A DNA stretch of 64,000 nt from Dorea sp. D27. GTDB taxonomy: Bacteria; Bacillota; Clostridia; Lachnospirales; Lachnospiraceae. Made by a program: the position numbers and the translations under genes. Shown here piece by piece: positions 18,420-27,519 of the stretch; position 1 is the stretch's first letter; the number at the start of each line of letters is the position of its first letter. Under the pieces are notes generated by a model, which searched no databases, had not been told where the DNA came from, and saw only the letters and a program-made list of their open reading frames with translations. The stretch covers positions 506,089 to 570,088 of the forward strand of contig NZ_KQ236744.1 of the NCBI RefSeq assembly GCF_001185345.1, written 5' to 3'.

Positions 18420-19417
18420 TGTCGGAAAAAATATTAGAGATAAGAGATTTGAAAAAATATTTTCCTCTGGGGAACGGACAGACGGTAAAGGCCGTTGACG
18501 GTGTCAGCATGGACCTGTATAAAGGCGAGACTCTGGGCCTGGTGGGCGAGTCGGGGTGTGGGAAAAGCACCATTGCCTATACGGTGGTCGGAATGTACGG
18601 CGCGACAGAAGGAGAAGTGCGTTATAAAGGGACGGACCTTGCAAGAAAGGGATATAAGCGGACGCTGCGGCAGAAAGGAGAGATTCAGATCGTATTTCAG
18701 GATCCGGGCTCTTCGCTGAATTCCCGCCGGACCATTGAAAAAAGTATGCAGGTTCCGCTGGACATCCATGACAAGATGTCCAAGGAAAAGAAACAGGAGC
18801 GGATTGAAAGCCTCCTGGAGGAGGTAGGGCTTCCGAGAGAATATAAAAACAAGATGCCCCGCAATATCGGCGGCGGGGAGAGACAGCTCGTGTCCGTGGC
18901 AAGGGCGCTGGCCACCAACCCGGAACTGATTATCCTGGATGAACCGACATCTGCTCTGGACGTATCGGTACAGGCAAAGGTTATCAATACTCTTATTGAG
19001 CTGCAGAAGGAGCTGGAGCTATCGTATCTTTTTATCACCCATGACCTGAGCCTGATGCGGAATGTGGCAACCCGCGTAGCAATCTTGTATCTGGGCAGGC
19101 TCTGTGAACTTGCTCCGACAAAAGAGTTTTTTGACGCGCCGCTGCACCCCTATACGCAGATGCTTTTGTCCTCGATTCCGGTTGCGACGGAAGAAGAGGA
19201 GGCCATGAAGCCGGAGCAGATTACTTCACAGGGGGAGATTCCGTCTCCGGTCAATGCTCCAAAGGGGTGTACATTTCACACTAGATGTCGTGACTGTATG
19301 GATATCTGCAAGAAAGAGGCACCGACAATGGCTGAAATCGGACCGGAGCATTATGTATGCTGCCATAAGTTTGCAAAACAGGATGTGGCGGAACATGAGG
19401 AGGAGGGGGAAAAGTGA
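18419..19417 (+). CDS. Peptide ABC transporter ATPase (DppF-type)
   Basis: 332 residues from the ATG at 18,419. Walker A is GESGCGKST, Walker B is LIILDEPTSALDVS, and the C-terminal Cys-rich tail is GCTFHTRCRDCMDIC. The signature reads IGGGERQLV instead of LSGGQRQRV, an unusual departure for an otherwise intact ATPase. The last bases (GTGA) overlap the next start, so the transporter and the hydrolase genes are translationally coupled. Confidence 0.93.
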   Translation: MSEKILEIRDLKKYFPLGNGQTVKAVDGVSMDLYKGETLGLVGESGCGKSTIAYTVVGMYGATEGEVRYKGTDLARKGYKRTLRQKGEIQIVFQDPGSSLNSRRTIEKSMQVPLDIHDKMSKEKKQERIESLLEEVGLPREYKNKMPRNIGGGERQLVSVARALATNPELIILDEPTSALDVSVQAKVINTLIELQKELELSYLFITHDLSLMRNVATRVAILYLGRLCELAPTKEFFDAPLHPYTQMLLSSIPVATEEEEAMKPEQITSQGEIPSPVNAPKGCTFHTRCRDCMDICKKEAPTMAEIGPEHYVCCHKFAKQDVAEHEEEGEK

Positions 19418-20463
19418 TAGGACGTGATTTGCAGTTTGCAGCAGAAGTGCTGGTCAGGGATCTGCTCCAGACGCAAAAGGATGAGATAGTCGCAATTACT
19501 GCAGATACGGCGGCAGACACATCTGTCATCGAGGCGGTCGGACGGGCCGCGGCCATGGCGGGGGCGAAGCCGTTGGCCGTTCTGATGCCTGTACCGTCCG
19601 GTGTAAGTCTTGCCGCGGATAAGGATATCCAGGTTGAGGGCTTGAGCCGGCTGCTTGCCCATGCAGACATCTGGATTGAGCTGAATGTGAAATGGCTCTT
19701 ATATTCCACCCCTTTCTACGAAGCAAAAAAAGCGAATCCGAAGCTCCGCCATATGTGCCTGACCGGGACGACCGCGGACACCCTGATCCGCTGTGTCGGC
19801 AATGTCAATTATCCTGCTATGCGCAAATTTACTGTAATTCTGCGGGATAAGATCGCGCATGCAGAGAGGGTACGTATGGTGTCTCAGGAGGGGGATATTC
19901 TTACTTTTGAAAATGTACCGGGAAGGCCCATATCTTGCAAACTTGGAGATGCCAGCGTTCCGGGGACTCATCTGTATATGGGACAGATTGGATGGACGCC
20001 GGAGATTGAAAGTGTGAACGGAGTCATTTGCCTGGACGGCTCCGTGGCTCCTGACATCGGTGTGATTGCGACACCGGTAAAGATCAGAGTGGAGCAGGGC
20101 TGTATCCGTTCGATTGCCGGCGGGGAAGAGGCGAAAAAGTATGAAGCGTGGCTGAAAAGCTTTGGACATCCGCAGATGCTTCGGGTGTCACACGCCGGAA
20201 TCGGCTTCCACCCGGGTGCGGGCGTGATTGGCGATATTCTTCTGGATCAGCGGGTATGGGGTTCTACAACATGGGGATTCGGGAGCATTGGTGCCGGCAT
20301 GCTGCCGCCGGAGGGCGTGTATGCGCCGTCCCACTCAGACGCGGTTTCCTTACATACGGATATCTATCTGGACGATAAGGCGCTGTGGATGCATGGGACG
20401 CTCGTAGATGAGGATCTGAAGGAGCTGTCAGGCAGACTGACATGTGCAGGACAGGAGGTATGA
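19414..20463 (+). CDS. M29-like (AmpS/thermophilic aminopeptidase) protein, copy 1
   Basis: 349 residues from a GTG with GGAGGGGG upstream. It has the two-part layout of the M29/COG2309 family. The C-terminal half carries candidate metal ligands: SHAGIGFHPG, then D-R-WGSTTWGFGSIG, then PSHSDAVSLH with an HxD pair. M29 enzymes are dinuclear-metal aminopeptidases; a related branch includes the iron-dependent 2,5-dihydroxypyridine dioxygenase. With a peptide transporter upstream and a dipeptidase downstream, peptide hydrolysis is the better reading, but the reaction is not proven by sequence. Confidence 0.75.
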   Translation: MIGRDLQFAAEVLVRDLLQTQKDEIVAITADTAADTSVIEAVGRAAAMAGAKPLAVLMPVPSGVSLAADKDIQVEGLSRLLAHADIWIELNVKWLLYSTPFYEAKKANPKLRHMCLTGTTADTLIRCVGNVNYPAMRKFTVILRDKIAHAERVRMVSQEGDILTFENVPGRPISCKLGDASVPGTHLYMGQIGWTPEIESVNGVICLDGSVAPDIGVIATPVKIRVEQGCIRSIAGGEEAKKYEAWLKSFGHPQMLRVSHAGIGFHPGAGVIGDILLDQRVWGSTTWGFGSIGAGMLPPEGVYAPSHSDAVSLHTDIYLDDKALWMHGTLVDEDLKELSGRLTCAGQEV

Positions 20464-20467
20464 TATC

Positions 20468-21514
20468 ATGGGAGATTTTTTATATGAATTTGAAATGGGA
20501 AAGGCCGCAGACGTTATCGTAAAAGAGCTGTTTAAAGTAAAGCCCGGTGAAAACTTTGTGATTACAGCGGACACGAAGAGTGATGAACGTGTCGTGAACG
20601 CTACCGCGCGCGCCGTGTATGCAGCCGGGGCAAAGCCGATGGTTATCTGGACGGCGACTCCGCCGGGACCAGGAAAACAGGTGGATGGTTTTCTGCCGTC
20701 CGCGGCCATTAAAGCTGCGCTGCTGGAAGCGGACTGCTGGATAGAGTACAACGCGATGTACTTCTTATATTCCACCACGTATGAAGAAGTGGCGCACACG
20801 AATAAAAAACTGCGGTTCTTATGCCTTCCGGGGATGTATGTGGACGTGTTTATCCGTTTGTTTGCCCATACAGACCATGCGGCCCTTCGGGATCTTCTGC
20901 ACGCGGTGCGGGATAAGATACGCGCGGCGAAACACGTTCGGCTTACCAGTACGGCAGGCGAAGATATATCATTTGACAACCATCCTGATTACCCTATCAA
21001 TGCACGGGACGGCTATGCGGATGTGCCGGGTACCCATATGCTGGCAGGCATGATTTCATGGACGCCGGATCTGGATACGGTGAACGGCGTCATTGCCATA
21101 GACGGTTCCCTGGTGCCACAGTTCGGGGTACTGAGCGAACCGGTGAAGATCTATATGAAGTCCGGGGTGATCGATCATGTGGAAGGCGGCGCCACTGCCA
21201 GACAGTGGGAGAAATATATGAGGGACTTCCATCATCCACAGATGCTGAGGCCCGCGCATGTCTGTGTCGGCTTCCACCCAAATGCGAAACTGACCGGGCA
21301 GCTTGGTGAGGATGAACGCATCTTCGGAGGTTCCCAGTGGGGCTTCGGGGCAATCGGCAGCTTCCTCATGCCGCCGGACGGGATTCCCGCACCGTCCCAT
21401 ATCGATGCAACCTGCCTGAGCGTATCCATCTATCTGGATGGCTCTGCAATCACCAGGGACGGGAAAATCGTCGACGATGAGTTGAAAGCATATGCGGCCA
21501 GACTGGGCAGATAA
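20468..21514 (+). CDS. M29-like protein, copy 2
   Basis: 348 residues, with AGGAGG before the ATG at 20,468 and only four bases after copy 1. It is clearly homologous to copy 1 throughout (VPGTHMLAGMISWTPDLD; HVCVGFHPNAKLTGQ; PSHIDATCLSVSIYLDG) yet diverged, so this is an old duplication rather than a recent one. The HxD pair is kept. Copies 1 and 2 could form a hetero-oligomer or have different residue preferences. Confidence 0.75.
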   Translation: MGDFLYEFEMGKAADVIVKELFKVKPGENFVITADTKSDERVVNATARAVYAAGAKPMVIWTATPPGPGKQVDGFLPSAAIKAALLEADCWIEYNAMYFLYSTTYEEVAHTNKKLRFLCLPGMYVDVFIRLFAHTDHAALRDLLHAVRDKIRAAKHVRLTSTAGEDISFDNHPDYPINARDGYADVPGTHMLAGMISWTPDLDTVNGVIAIDGSLVPQFGVLSEPVKIYMKSGVIDHVEGGATARQWEKYMRDFHHPQMLRPAHVCVGFHPNAKLTGQLGEDERIFGGSQWGFGAIGSFLMPPDGIPAPSHIDATCLSVSIYLDGSAITRDGKIVDDELKAYAARLGR

Positions 21515-21530
21515 AGAAAGAGGGGATACC

Positions 21531-22958
21531 GTGGAGCACATATTAAATAACCTGATAGACGAGTATCAGAAGGAGATTGTGAAGACAACCCAGAGGCTTA
21601 TTGCACATCCGAGCCTTTATGAGGAAGGAAGGGAAGGTGCGCCGTTTGGAGCGCCCATCGAAGCCGCGCTGGAAGAAGTGCTGAAGGTGGCGGAGGAGCT
21701 TGGCTTCGATACGGTGAACCATGAAGGATATGCTGGCACGGCCAGATGGGGACAGGGAGGGAAGCAGATCGGCATACTGACCCATATTGATGTTGTGCCG
21801 CCCGGAGACGGATGGTCCTACCCGCCCTTCGAGGGGACCATTGACAACGGCAGGCTGTATGGAAGGGGGTCGCTGGACGATAAGGGACCTATGGTGGCAG
21901 CTCTTTTTGCCATGAAGGTGGTAAAAGAAAGCGGGCTTCCGGTAAAAAACCATGTGTGCCATATAATCGGTACGGACGAAGAGAGCGGCTTTATGCGTGG
22001 CCTGAAATATTATCTTAAAAAAGAAGAAGCTCCCTGGGGCGGGTTCTCACCGGACGGAGAATTCCCCGTTATCCATGCGGAAAAGGGAATCCTCCGGTTT
22101 TACGTATCCGAGACGTGGGAAAAGCCGGAGGAGGCTTCCGGCATGATGCTGCAAGAAGTCCGGGGCGGAACGAAGGTCAATGTAGTTCCGGGCTATGCAT
22201 ATGCAATCGTTGGCGGGGCGGAAGATGCAGGCGGGATACTGCGGGAGTCGAGAGAAAGCTATACAAAAAAGGATAAAATATCTATTTCTGAGCATATATC
22301 TTCCTCAGGGCAGGGAAGGGGCTGGAAAATAGAAGCGAAGGGGCAGGGCGGGCATTCATCACAGCCGTGGAATGGTGAGAACGCAATCCAGATACTGCTG
22401 GAATTTCTGCACATGCTTCCGCTGTATGAGGAGGGAAAGAGCCGGTTTGCCAGCAAGATAGAAGAGCTGTTTGGCGACGGCTACCGGGGCGAGCGCCTCG
22501 GCGTTGCATGTGAGGATAAGCTGTCCGGCATTCTCACGCTTTCCCTGGGTGTGCTGGAAGTAGGAGAAGACTCTGGAAAGGCGACGGTGGAAATCCGTTA
22601 TCCGATCCATGCTTCAGAGGAAGTGATTCTAAAGACGTTACGGGTGGCCTGTGCGCAGCAGAAGGTGGAACTGGATATCTATCAGGACAAAAAGCACATT
22701 TATATGCCCGTGCAGGCGCCTTTGATACAGACGCTGCTGCATGTATACCAGGAGACTGCCAAACAGGCGGATGGGCCCGTCGTGATCGGCGGAGGCACCT
22801 ACTGCAGGGCAGCGGAGAACTTCGCGGCTTATGGTCCTGTATTTCCAGGACAGAGGGAGCTGGCGCATGAGCCGGACGAGTACATCTGCGTGGACGACCT
22901 CATATTGTCAGCGAAGATCTATGCACAGGCATTATATACACTTTTAAACATTTCCTGA
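21531..22958 (+). CDS. M20-family dipeptidase (PepV-like)
   Basis: About 475 residues from a GTG at 21,531 preceded by AAAGAGGGG; the upstream in-frame ATG lies inside the previous gene. Zinc-site motifs are THIDVVPPGDGW (first His and Asp), GRGSLDDKGP (bridging Asp) and GTDEESGF (catalytic Glu-Glu), then a Gly-Gly-His lid motif (GQGGHSSQP). PepV-type enzymes cleave dipeptides, including some with D- or beta-residues, in the cytoplasm. It fits as the last step of peptide breakdown. Confidence 0.92.
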   Translation: MEHILNNLIDEYQKEIVKTTQRLIAHPSLYEEGREGAPFGAPIEAALEEVLKVAEELGFDTVNHEGYAGTARWGQGGKQIGILTHIDVVPPGDGWSYPPFEGTIDNGRLYGRGSLDDKGPMVAALFAMKVVKESGLPVKNHVCHIIGTDEESGFMRGLKYYLKKEEAPWGGFSPDGEFPVIHAEKGILRFYVSETWEKPEEASGMMLQEVRGGTKVNVVPGYAYAIVGGAEDAGGILRESRESYTKKDKISISEHISSSGQGRGWKIEAKGQGGHSSQPWNGENAIQILLEFLHMLPLYEEGKSRFASKIEELFGDGYRGERLGVACEDKLSGILTLSLGVLEVGEDSGKATVEIRYPIHASEEVILKTLRVACAQQKVELDIYQDKKHIYMPVQAPLIQTLLHVYQETAKQADGPVVIGGGTYCRAAENFAAYGPVFPGQRELAHEPDEYICVDDLILSAKIYAQALYTLLNIS

Positions 22959-22968
22959 CAGGAAGAAT

Positions 22969-23814
22969 ATGAAAAAGGAGCGGATGGCGTTGTTGAAGAT
23001 AGGGTTGGTGCAGCTGTCGGTCACAGAAGGCAAAATAGAGCAGAACTGCGCACATATCAGGGAACTTGCTTCGGCCTATGCAAAGAGGGAGGTTGATGTG
23101 TTGTGTTTCCCGGAACTCTGTATAAGCGGGTATGATTTTTACAGGGCAGAACATTCCCAAGATGAGAAGCTGTTTTTTTCTGCGCTGGCAAAGGAATGTA
23201 ATACTGCGATTCTGGCCGGTATCTGCATAAAAGAGGATAATACGTATTATGACGCGGCATGTATGTGGGATGAGACGGGAAGGCTTCTGGGCACGTATAA
23301 AAAGATACATCTTTGGGATAAGGAATGTGGGTTTTTCACCCGTGGGGAGGAACTGATTCTGATTCCTTACAGAGGATGGAAGATTGGCGTGCTCATATGT
23401 GCGGATATGCGCTTTTTTGAGATATCCACGCCACTGGCCAATATGGGGGCAGACGTGATCGTCTATCCGAGCGCCTGGATTGACGGCTGGAAAGATTTAC
23501 TACATCTTTGCGCGCGGATGCGGGCGGCGGAGAATCAGATCTATGCCGTCGCGCTGAACCGTGCCTCCGGGGACGTAAGGTATTGCGGCGGCACGGCTGT
23601 AATGGGACCGGCGGGAAACGTGTTATGTGCGATTGAGGATGACAGAGAAGGATATGTGGAATTGCAGCTGTCCAAGCAGGAAATCCAGAACGTCAGAGAC
23701 AGGCTGGAATGGGACGGTATGAAGCTGCCCCACATATATCAAAAATATGAAACTTATAGATATGCGGATAAGAATCTGGAACATTATAGCCTTCTTACAG
23801 CGAAGCCGCTGTAA
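22969..23814 (+). CDS. Carbon-nitrogen hydrolase (nitrilase superfamily amidase)
   Basis: 281 residues. The nitrilase-fold triad is visible: Glu in CFPELCISGY, Lys in YKKIHLW and Cys in LICADMRF. Such enzymes hydrolyse amides, ureido acids (N-carbamoyl amino acids) or omega-amides. A racemase downstream makes N-carbamoyl or amide amino-acid processing plausible. An internal ATG at 22,984 with AAGGAG is an alternative start. Confidence 0.88.
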   Translation: MKKERMALLKIGLVQLSVTEGKIEQNCAHIRELASAYAKREVDVLCFPELCISGYDFYRAEHSQDEKLFFSALAKECNTAILAGICIKEDNTYYDAACMWDETGRLLGTYKKIHLWDKECGFFTRGEELILIPYRGWKIGVLICADMRFFEISTPLANMGADVIVYPSAWIDGWKDLLHLCARMRAAENQIYAVALNRASGDVRYCGGTAVMGPAGNVLCAIEDDREGYVELQLSKQEIQNVRDRLEWDGMKLPHIYQKYETYRYADKNLEHYSLLTAKPL

Positions 23815-23887
23815 GGGCAGTGTGAAGTCAGCCGCCGACGTTTTATCGTCTGCGGGTATCCGCTTTGAAAAAGCAGGAGGATATAAT

Positions 23888-24955
23888 ATGGAGTGGAATC
23901 TTGGAGTTGAAATGCGTAAGGAATATCGAAGGATGGAGCTTGCCAGGGCGGCGATGAAACTGGTACGGGATATCATGCTCTGCAAACCGGGTGAAAATCT
24001 TGTGATTACATATGATACCTGTGTGGATGAGAGAGTGGTCCACGCGTTGACAGAGGCGGCTTATACGATAGAAACAGTCCCTACGGTCGTCTATTATCCG
24101 ACGGCAGAAGGATTTTATGCAGATCCTCCGCAGCCTGTTGCCGATGCCATCGCAGCAGCGGATGTATGGATCGAGCTGACCTATGCATCTATCATGCACG
24201 GGCCGGCTTACCGCAGGGCGGTGGACGACAATGGCGCGCGGTACATCTGTGCAACCGGGCTCGATACGGAGATGCTGGTAAATTGCATCGGCAAAGTGAA
24301 TGTCGACAAGGTGATTGAACTGGGCGAGTATTTCAAATACCGGCTGGAGAGAGCGCAGGAGATCCATCTGCTCTCGAAAGAAGGCATGGATCTTCGAGGC
24401 AGCATGGGTGGGCGCAAGGTGCGCCACTCTGGAATCAAAGCGACAGAGAAAGGGTATCCGGTCATGCTCACCGGCCAGACAAGCTGGTGTCCGGTGGAGG
24501 AATCTATCGAGGGAAGGCTCGTATTTGACGGGGCCGTATTTCCGCCGGATACGCTGGGTGTCCTGAGAGAGAAGATCTGCATCGACTTCAAAGAAGGACG
24601 TGTCGTGGACGTGACAGGAGGAGCGGAGGCAGAAATATATAAGAACTGGCTGTACTCTTTTGATGATCCGAATATGCTCCGCCTTGCACATTACTCGCAG
24701 GGATTTAATCCAGGAGTAAGGAAGGTGACGGGGCGTATCGTAGAGGATGAAAGGGTATTCGGCTGTATGGAATTTGGAATCGGAAGCCAGGGTATCAAGA
24801 TTGGCGGCGCACACTGGAGTGCTGCTTCACATTCGGATGGAACGGTTTTGCGCCCTACTATTATCCTGGATGGTGAAAAACTTGAGGAAGACGGCGTGTT
24901 TGTAGATGCTGCTGCTAAGAAGCTCTGCGCGGAACTGGGAATCGCAGGATACTAG
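23888..24955 (+). CDS. M29-like protein, copy 3
   Basis: About 355 residues. GCAGGAGG stands seven bases before the ATG at 23,888; an upstream in-frame extension would overlap the nitrilase gene and is unlikely. It is the most divergent of the three family members but keeps the layout and SHSDGTVLRP HxD motif, plus HYSQGFNPGVRK where the others have a GFHP motif (the His is replaced by Asn). That loss could change metal binding or specificity. Confidence 0.72.
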   Translation: MEWNLGVEMRKEYRRMELARAAMKLVRDIMLCKPGENLVITYDTCVDERVVHALTEAAYTIETVPTVVYYPTAEGFYADPPQPVADAIAAADVWIELTYASIMHGPAYRRAVDDNGARYICATGLDTEMLVNCIGKVNVDKVIELGEYFKYRLERAQEIHLLSKEGMDLRGSMGGRKVRHSGIKATEKGYPVMLTGQTSWCPVEESIEGRLVFDGAVFPPDTLGVLREKICIDFKEGRVVDVTGGAEAEIYKNWLYSFDDPNMLRLAHYSQGFNPGVRKVTGRIVEDERVFGCMEFGIGSQGIKIGGAHWSAASHSDGTVLRPTIILDGEKLEEDGVFVDAAAKKLCAELGIAGY

Positions 24956-24975
24956 CATACAGGTGAGGAGTACAT

Positions 24976-25722
24976 ATGGGGAAAAGGCGGATTTTATTTT
25001 TAAAAGCAGTTGCTTACAGTGATTTAAACCCGATGATTCAATCTTATCTGGACAGATATCGGAACGAGAACACGGAACTCGAAGTGCGGAGCCTCAAAAC
25101 AGGCCCGAAGCATTTGGAATACCAGTATTATCAGGCCATCGCAGGGGACGGCATTTTAAAAGAAGTGAAAAGGGCAGAGAAGGATGGGTTCGATGCGGTA
25201 ATCATCAGCTGCTTTGACGATCCGTTTTTATACCCGTCCCGGGAGATCAGCCAGAAGATAGTTGTTACGGCGCCCGGCGAAGCCAGCATGCACCTGGCCG
25301 CTGTGCTTGGGAACCAGTTTTCTGTCATAGTGGGAAGAGACAAATGGATTCCCCAGATGAAGGAGAACGTGCACAGATACGGGCTGGAAAGTAAACTTGC
25401 ATCCTTCCGGAGCCTTGGCATGGGGGTGCTGGATTTCCACGAGAATGAAGAAGAGACTGTCAGGCGGATGAAACGGGAGATACGCTCGGCAATTGAAACA
25501 GACCGGGCGGAAGTCATAATCCTTGGCTGCAGCATGCAGTTCGGCTTCTATGAAGAATTACAGAAAGAGTTCCAGGTACCAGTCATAGATTCTATGGTTG
25601 CAAGCCTGAAACATACAGAATACCTGCTGGAAGTCCAGGAACGGACAGGCTGGCGCTTCAGCAGGCAGGGATTGTATGAGCGGCCGCCCGAGGAAGAGAT
25701 GGAAGAATGGGGGATAAATTAG
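24976..25722 (+). CDS. Asp/Glu/hydantoin racemase-family protein
   Basis: 248 residues. Two cysteines in symmetric settings, Cys79 in ISCFDDP and Cys185 in LGCSMQFG, match the two-base mechanism of the hydantoin/aspartate racemase superfamily. The first motif is closest to hydantoin racemases. It ends the operon. With the nitrilase-type hydrolase it may handle D-configured or carbamoylated products of peptide breakdown. GGTGAGGAG precedes the ATG. Confidence 0.85.
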   Translation: MGKRRILFLKAVAYSDLNPMIQSYLDRYRNENTELEVRSLKTGPKHLEYQYYQAIAGDGILKEVKRAEKDGFDAVIISCFDDPFLYPSREISQKIVVTAPGEASMHLAAVLGNQFSVIVGRDKWIPQMKENVHRYGLESKLASFRSLGMGVLDFHENEEETVRRMKREIRSAIETDRAEVIILGCSMQFGFYEELQKEFQVPVIDSMVASLKHTEYLLEVQERTGWRFSRQGLYERPPEEEMEEWGIN

Positions 25723-25728
25723 GAACGC

Positions 25729-25808
25729 AATTGGGGACGGAGGAAAATTAATTTTCCTCCGTCCCCAATTCGATTCAGGGTGTCCCTATTTCGATTTGGG
25801 GTGTCCCC
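25729..25808 (+). repeat. GGGGACGGAGG dispersed inverted repeat, copy 2
   Basis: AATTGGGGACGG begins at 25,729 and the complementary CCTCCGTCCCCAATT lies at 25,756-25,770. Two GGTGTCCC motifs follow (the first with a T in place of C). Same orientation as copy 1, so the 13.7 kb between them is bounded by direct copies of the element. Confidence 0.85.
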
Positions 25809-25821
25809 AGAGATTCCCGTG

Positions 25822-25850
25822 TTGCTTATTGATTTTTAAACCATTATAAT
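25822..25850 (+). promoter_or_regulatory. Promoter of the second regulator trio
   Basis: TTGCTT (25822-25827) and TATAAT (25845-25850) are separated by 17 bases, a good housekeeping-sigma promoter. It sits directly after repeat copy 2 and about 50 bases before the regulator start. Confidence 0.75.
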
Positions 25851-25905
25851 ATAACATAATAAATTAATGTTGATGCCGGTGGGTATTAGATGAAAGGTGT
25901 TTGTA

Positions 25906-27510
25906 ATGCAGAATAGAAAATGGCGTGTACTGATTGTGGACGATGAATTTAGGATTGGGATGTTAATCAAGAAGCTGATCAAGTGGGACGAGTATGATAT
26001 GGAGTTTGTAGATGCCGTGGATAATGGGGAGGCCGCGTTCCAGATTATCAAGGAGAAACGGCCGGACATCGTGATTACGGATATACGGATGCCCAAGATA
26101 AACGGCCTGGATCTGATCTGTATGACGCGTGAAATAAGCAGGGACATCAAGTTCGTCGTGATAAGTGGGTATAAAGAGTTCGAGTATGCACACCGTGCGC
26201 TTCAGTATGGGGTGGATGATTATCTGCTGAAGCCGATCAGTGAGGACGAACTGGACAAAGTGCTTAAGAAGATACATAAGGAATTCCTCCAGAAGGAGCG
26301 CCAGCTTCAGGAGAGACAGGAGCTTCAGGAGAAGGTTACGGAGAGCAGGCAGATTATCAAGCGCGATTTTTTGAAAAATATCATCGAGCAGGACGATGCG
26401 GTGGAGATGGAGGATGCCAGGGTAGCGCTGGAAGGTGAAGTCTACCGGGGAATTGATATCAAGCTCGACTATGTCGATTACAGCAAGAGTGACAGGAAAC
26501 AGGACAGGCTGACCGTGGAGCGGGTCGTGACCATAGTGGAGGGTATCCTTAAGGAAGTGTCGGAGGAAGTGCTCATCTGTGAAAAGGAGAACCTGCATAT
26601 CTACTGCCTTTTCAATTATGATTACAGCAGGGCCAAGCTCATCAAGAACAGCATCAACGATATCCTGTCGGAGATAAAAGAATATCTGATGGGATTTGAA
26701 CAGTATGAGGTGACGATTGGAGTCGGGACAGAGAAGACAGACTTCGGGGGGATACGTTTTTCTATCAAAGAATCCAACCGGGCAGTCGGGAACCGTATCA
26801 AGATGGGGACCGGAAGGCTCATTTATGCGGATGCACTTTCAGGCAGCGGAACCGGTGAGGAGGACAACCCGGTGGAACAGCACAAGGAAGCCTTCCTGGC
26901 CAGCCTGGAAGTGTATTCGAGAGATAAGATGGAGCAGTGCCTGAACCAGATATACAGCAGCTTTATGCTGCGAGAGGATATCGACTTTTCAAAATGTTAC
27001 ACAGTTGCGGAAGAGCTTGTGGAGCTTTTCTTCGGATATATGGACCTGAATCAGGAAGAGTCGCGCCAGACGAGAAAAAGGCTGAGCGGCAGCTGCCAGC
27101 ACTGCTATTCTGTCACGCAGCTTAAGAACCTGCTGAAAGCAGAGCTGGGCAGCTATCTTGACATGAACCGGGAGGCCGTCTGGGACGAATCCGTCAAGCC
27201 GGTACGTCAGGCAAAGCAGTATATAGACGAACACTATAATGAGAAGATAGTTCTGGAAGACATCGCGGAAGTCATTGGCCTGAACCCGGTTTATTTCAGC
27301 GTCCTGTTCAAAAAAGAGGCAGGCATGAACTTCAGCACCTACCTCATGAACGTGCGCATGGATAAAGCGAAGGAAATGCTCTGCAGTACGAATGAGACGA
27401 TAGCGGCCATCGGTGAGAGCGTCGGGTATAAGGACTCCAGGTATTTCAGCCAGACATTTGCCAAAGCAGTCGGAGTGAAGCCCGCCCTCTACCGTAAGCT
27501 GCACTCTTAG
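25906..27510 (+). CDS. YesN-type response regulator (REC + AraC), second trio
   Basis: 534 residues. The receiver domain has phospho-acceptor Asp59 in ITDIRMPK and the conserved Lys in YLLKPI. The C-terminal AraC domain includes NPVYFSVLFKKEAGMNFSTY. GAAAGGTG precedes the ATG at 25,906. It is paralogous to the regulator at 991 and opens an identical gene order, but the linker regions differ widely. It probably controls the binding-protein-first transporter operon at 30 kb. Confidence 0.9.
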   Translation: MQNRKWRVLIVDDEFRIGMLIKKLIKWDEYDMEFVDAVDNGEAAFQIIKEKRPDIVITDIRMPKINGLDLICMTREISRDIKFVVISGYKEFEYAHRALQYGVDDYLLKPISEDELDKVLKKIHKEFLQKERQLQERQELQEKVTESRQIIKRDFLKNIIEQDDAVEMEDARVALEGEVYRGIDIKLDYVDYSKSDRKQDRLTVERVVTIVEGILKEVSEEVLICEKENLHIYCLFNYDYSRAKLIKNSINDILSEIKEYLMGFEQYEVTIGVGTEKTDFGGIRFSIKESNRAVGNRIKMGTGRLIYADALSGSGTGEEDNPVEQHKEAFLASLEVYSRDKMEQCLNQIYSSFMLREDIDFSKCYTVAEELVELFFGYMDLNQEESRQTRKRLSGSCQHCYSVTQLKNLLKAELGSYLDMNREAVWDESVKPVRQAKQYIDEHYNEKIVLEDIAEVIGLNPVYFSVLFKKEAGMNFSTYLMNVRMDKAKEMLCSTNETIAAIGESVGYKDSRYFSQTFAKAVGVKPALYRKLHS

Positions 27511-27519
27511 GAGGAGAAT

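Noticed and set aside
19414..25722. Operon as a nicotinate or pyridine degradation cluster (NicX-like dioxygenase, amidase)
   Set aside because: The HxD motif fits NicX, but such pathways need oxygen and other enzymes not found here, while a peptide importer and dipeptidase are present.
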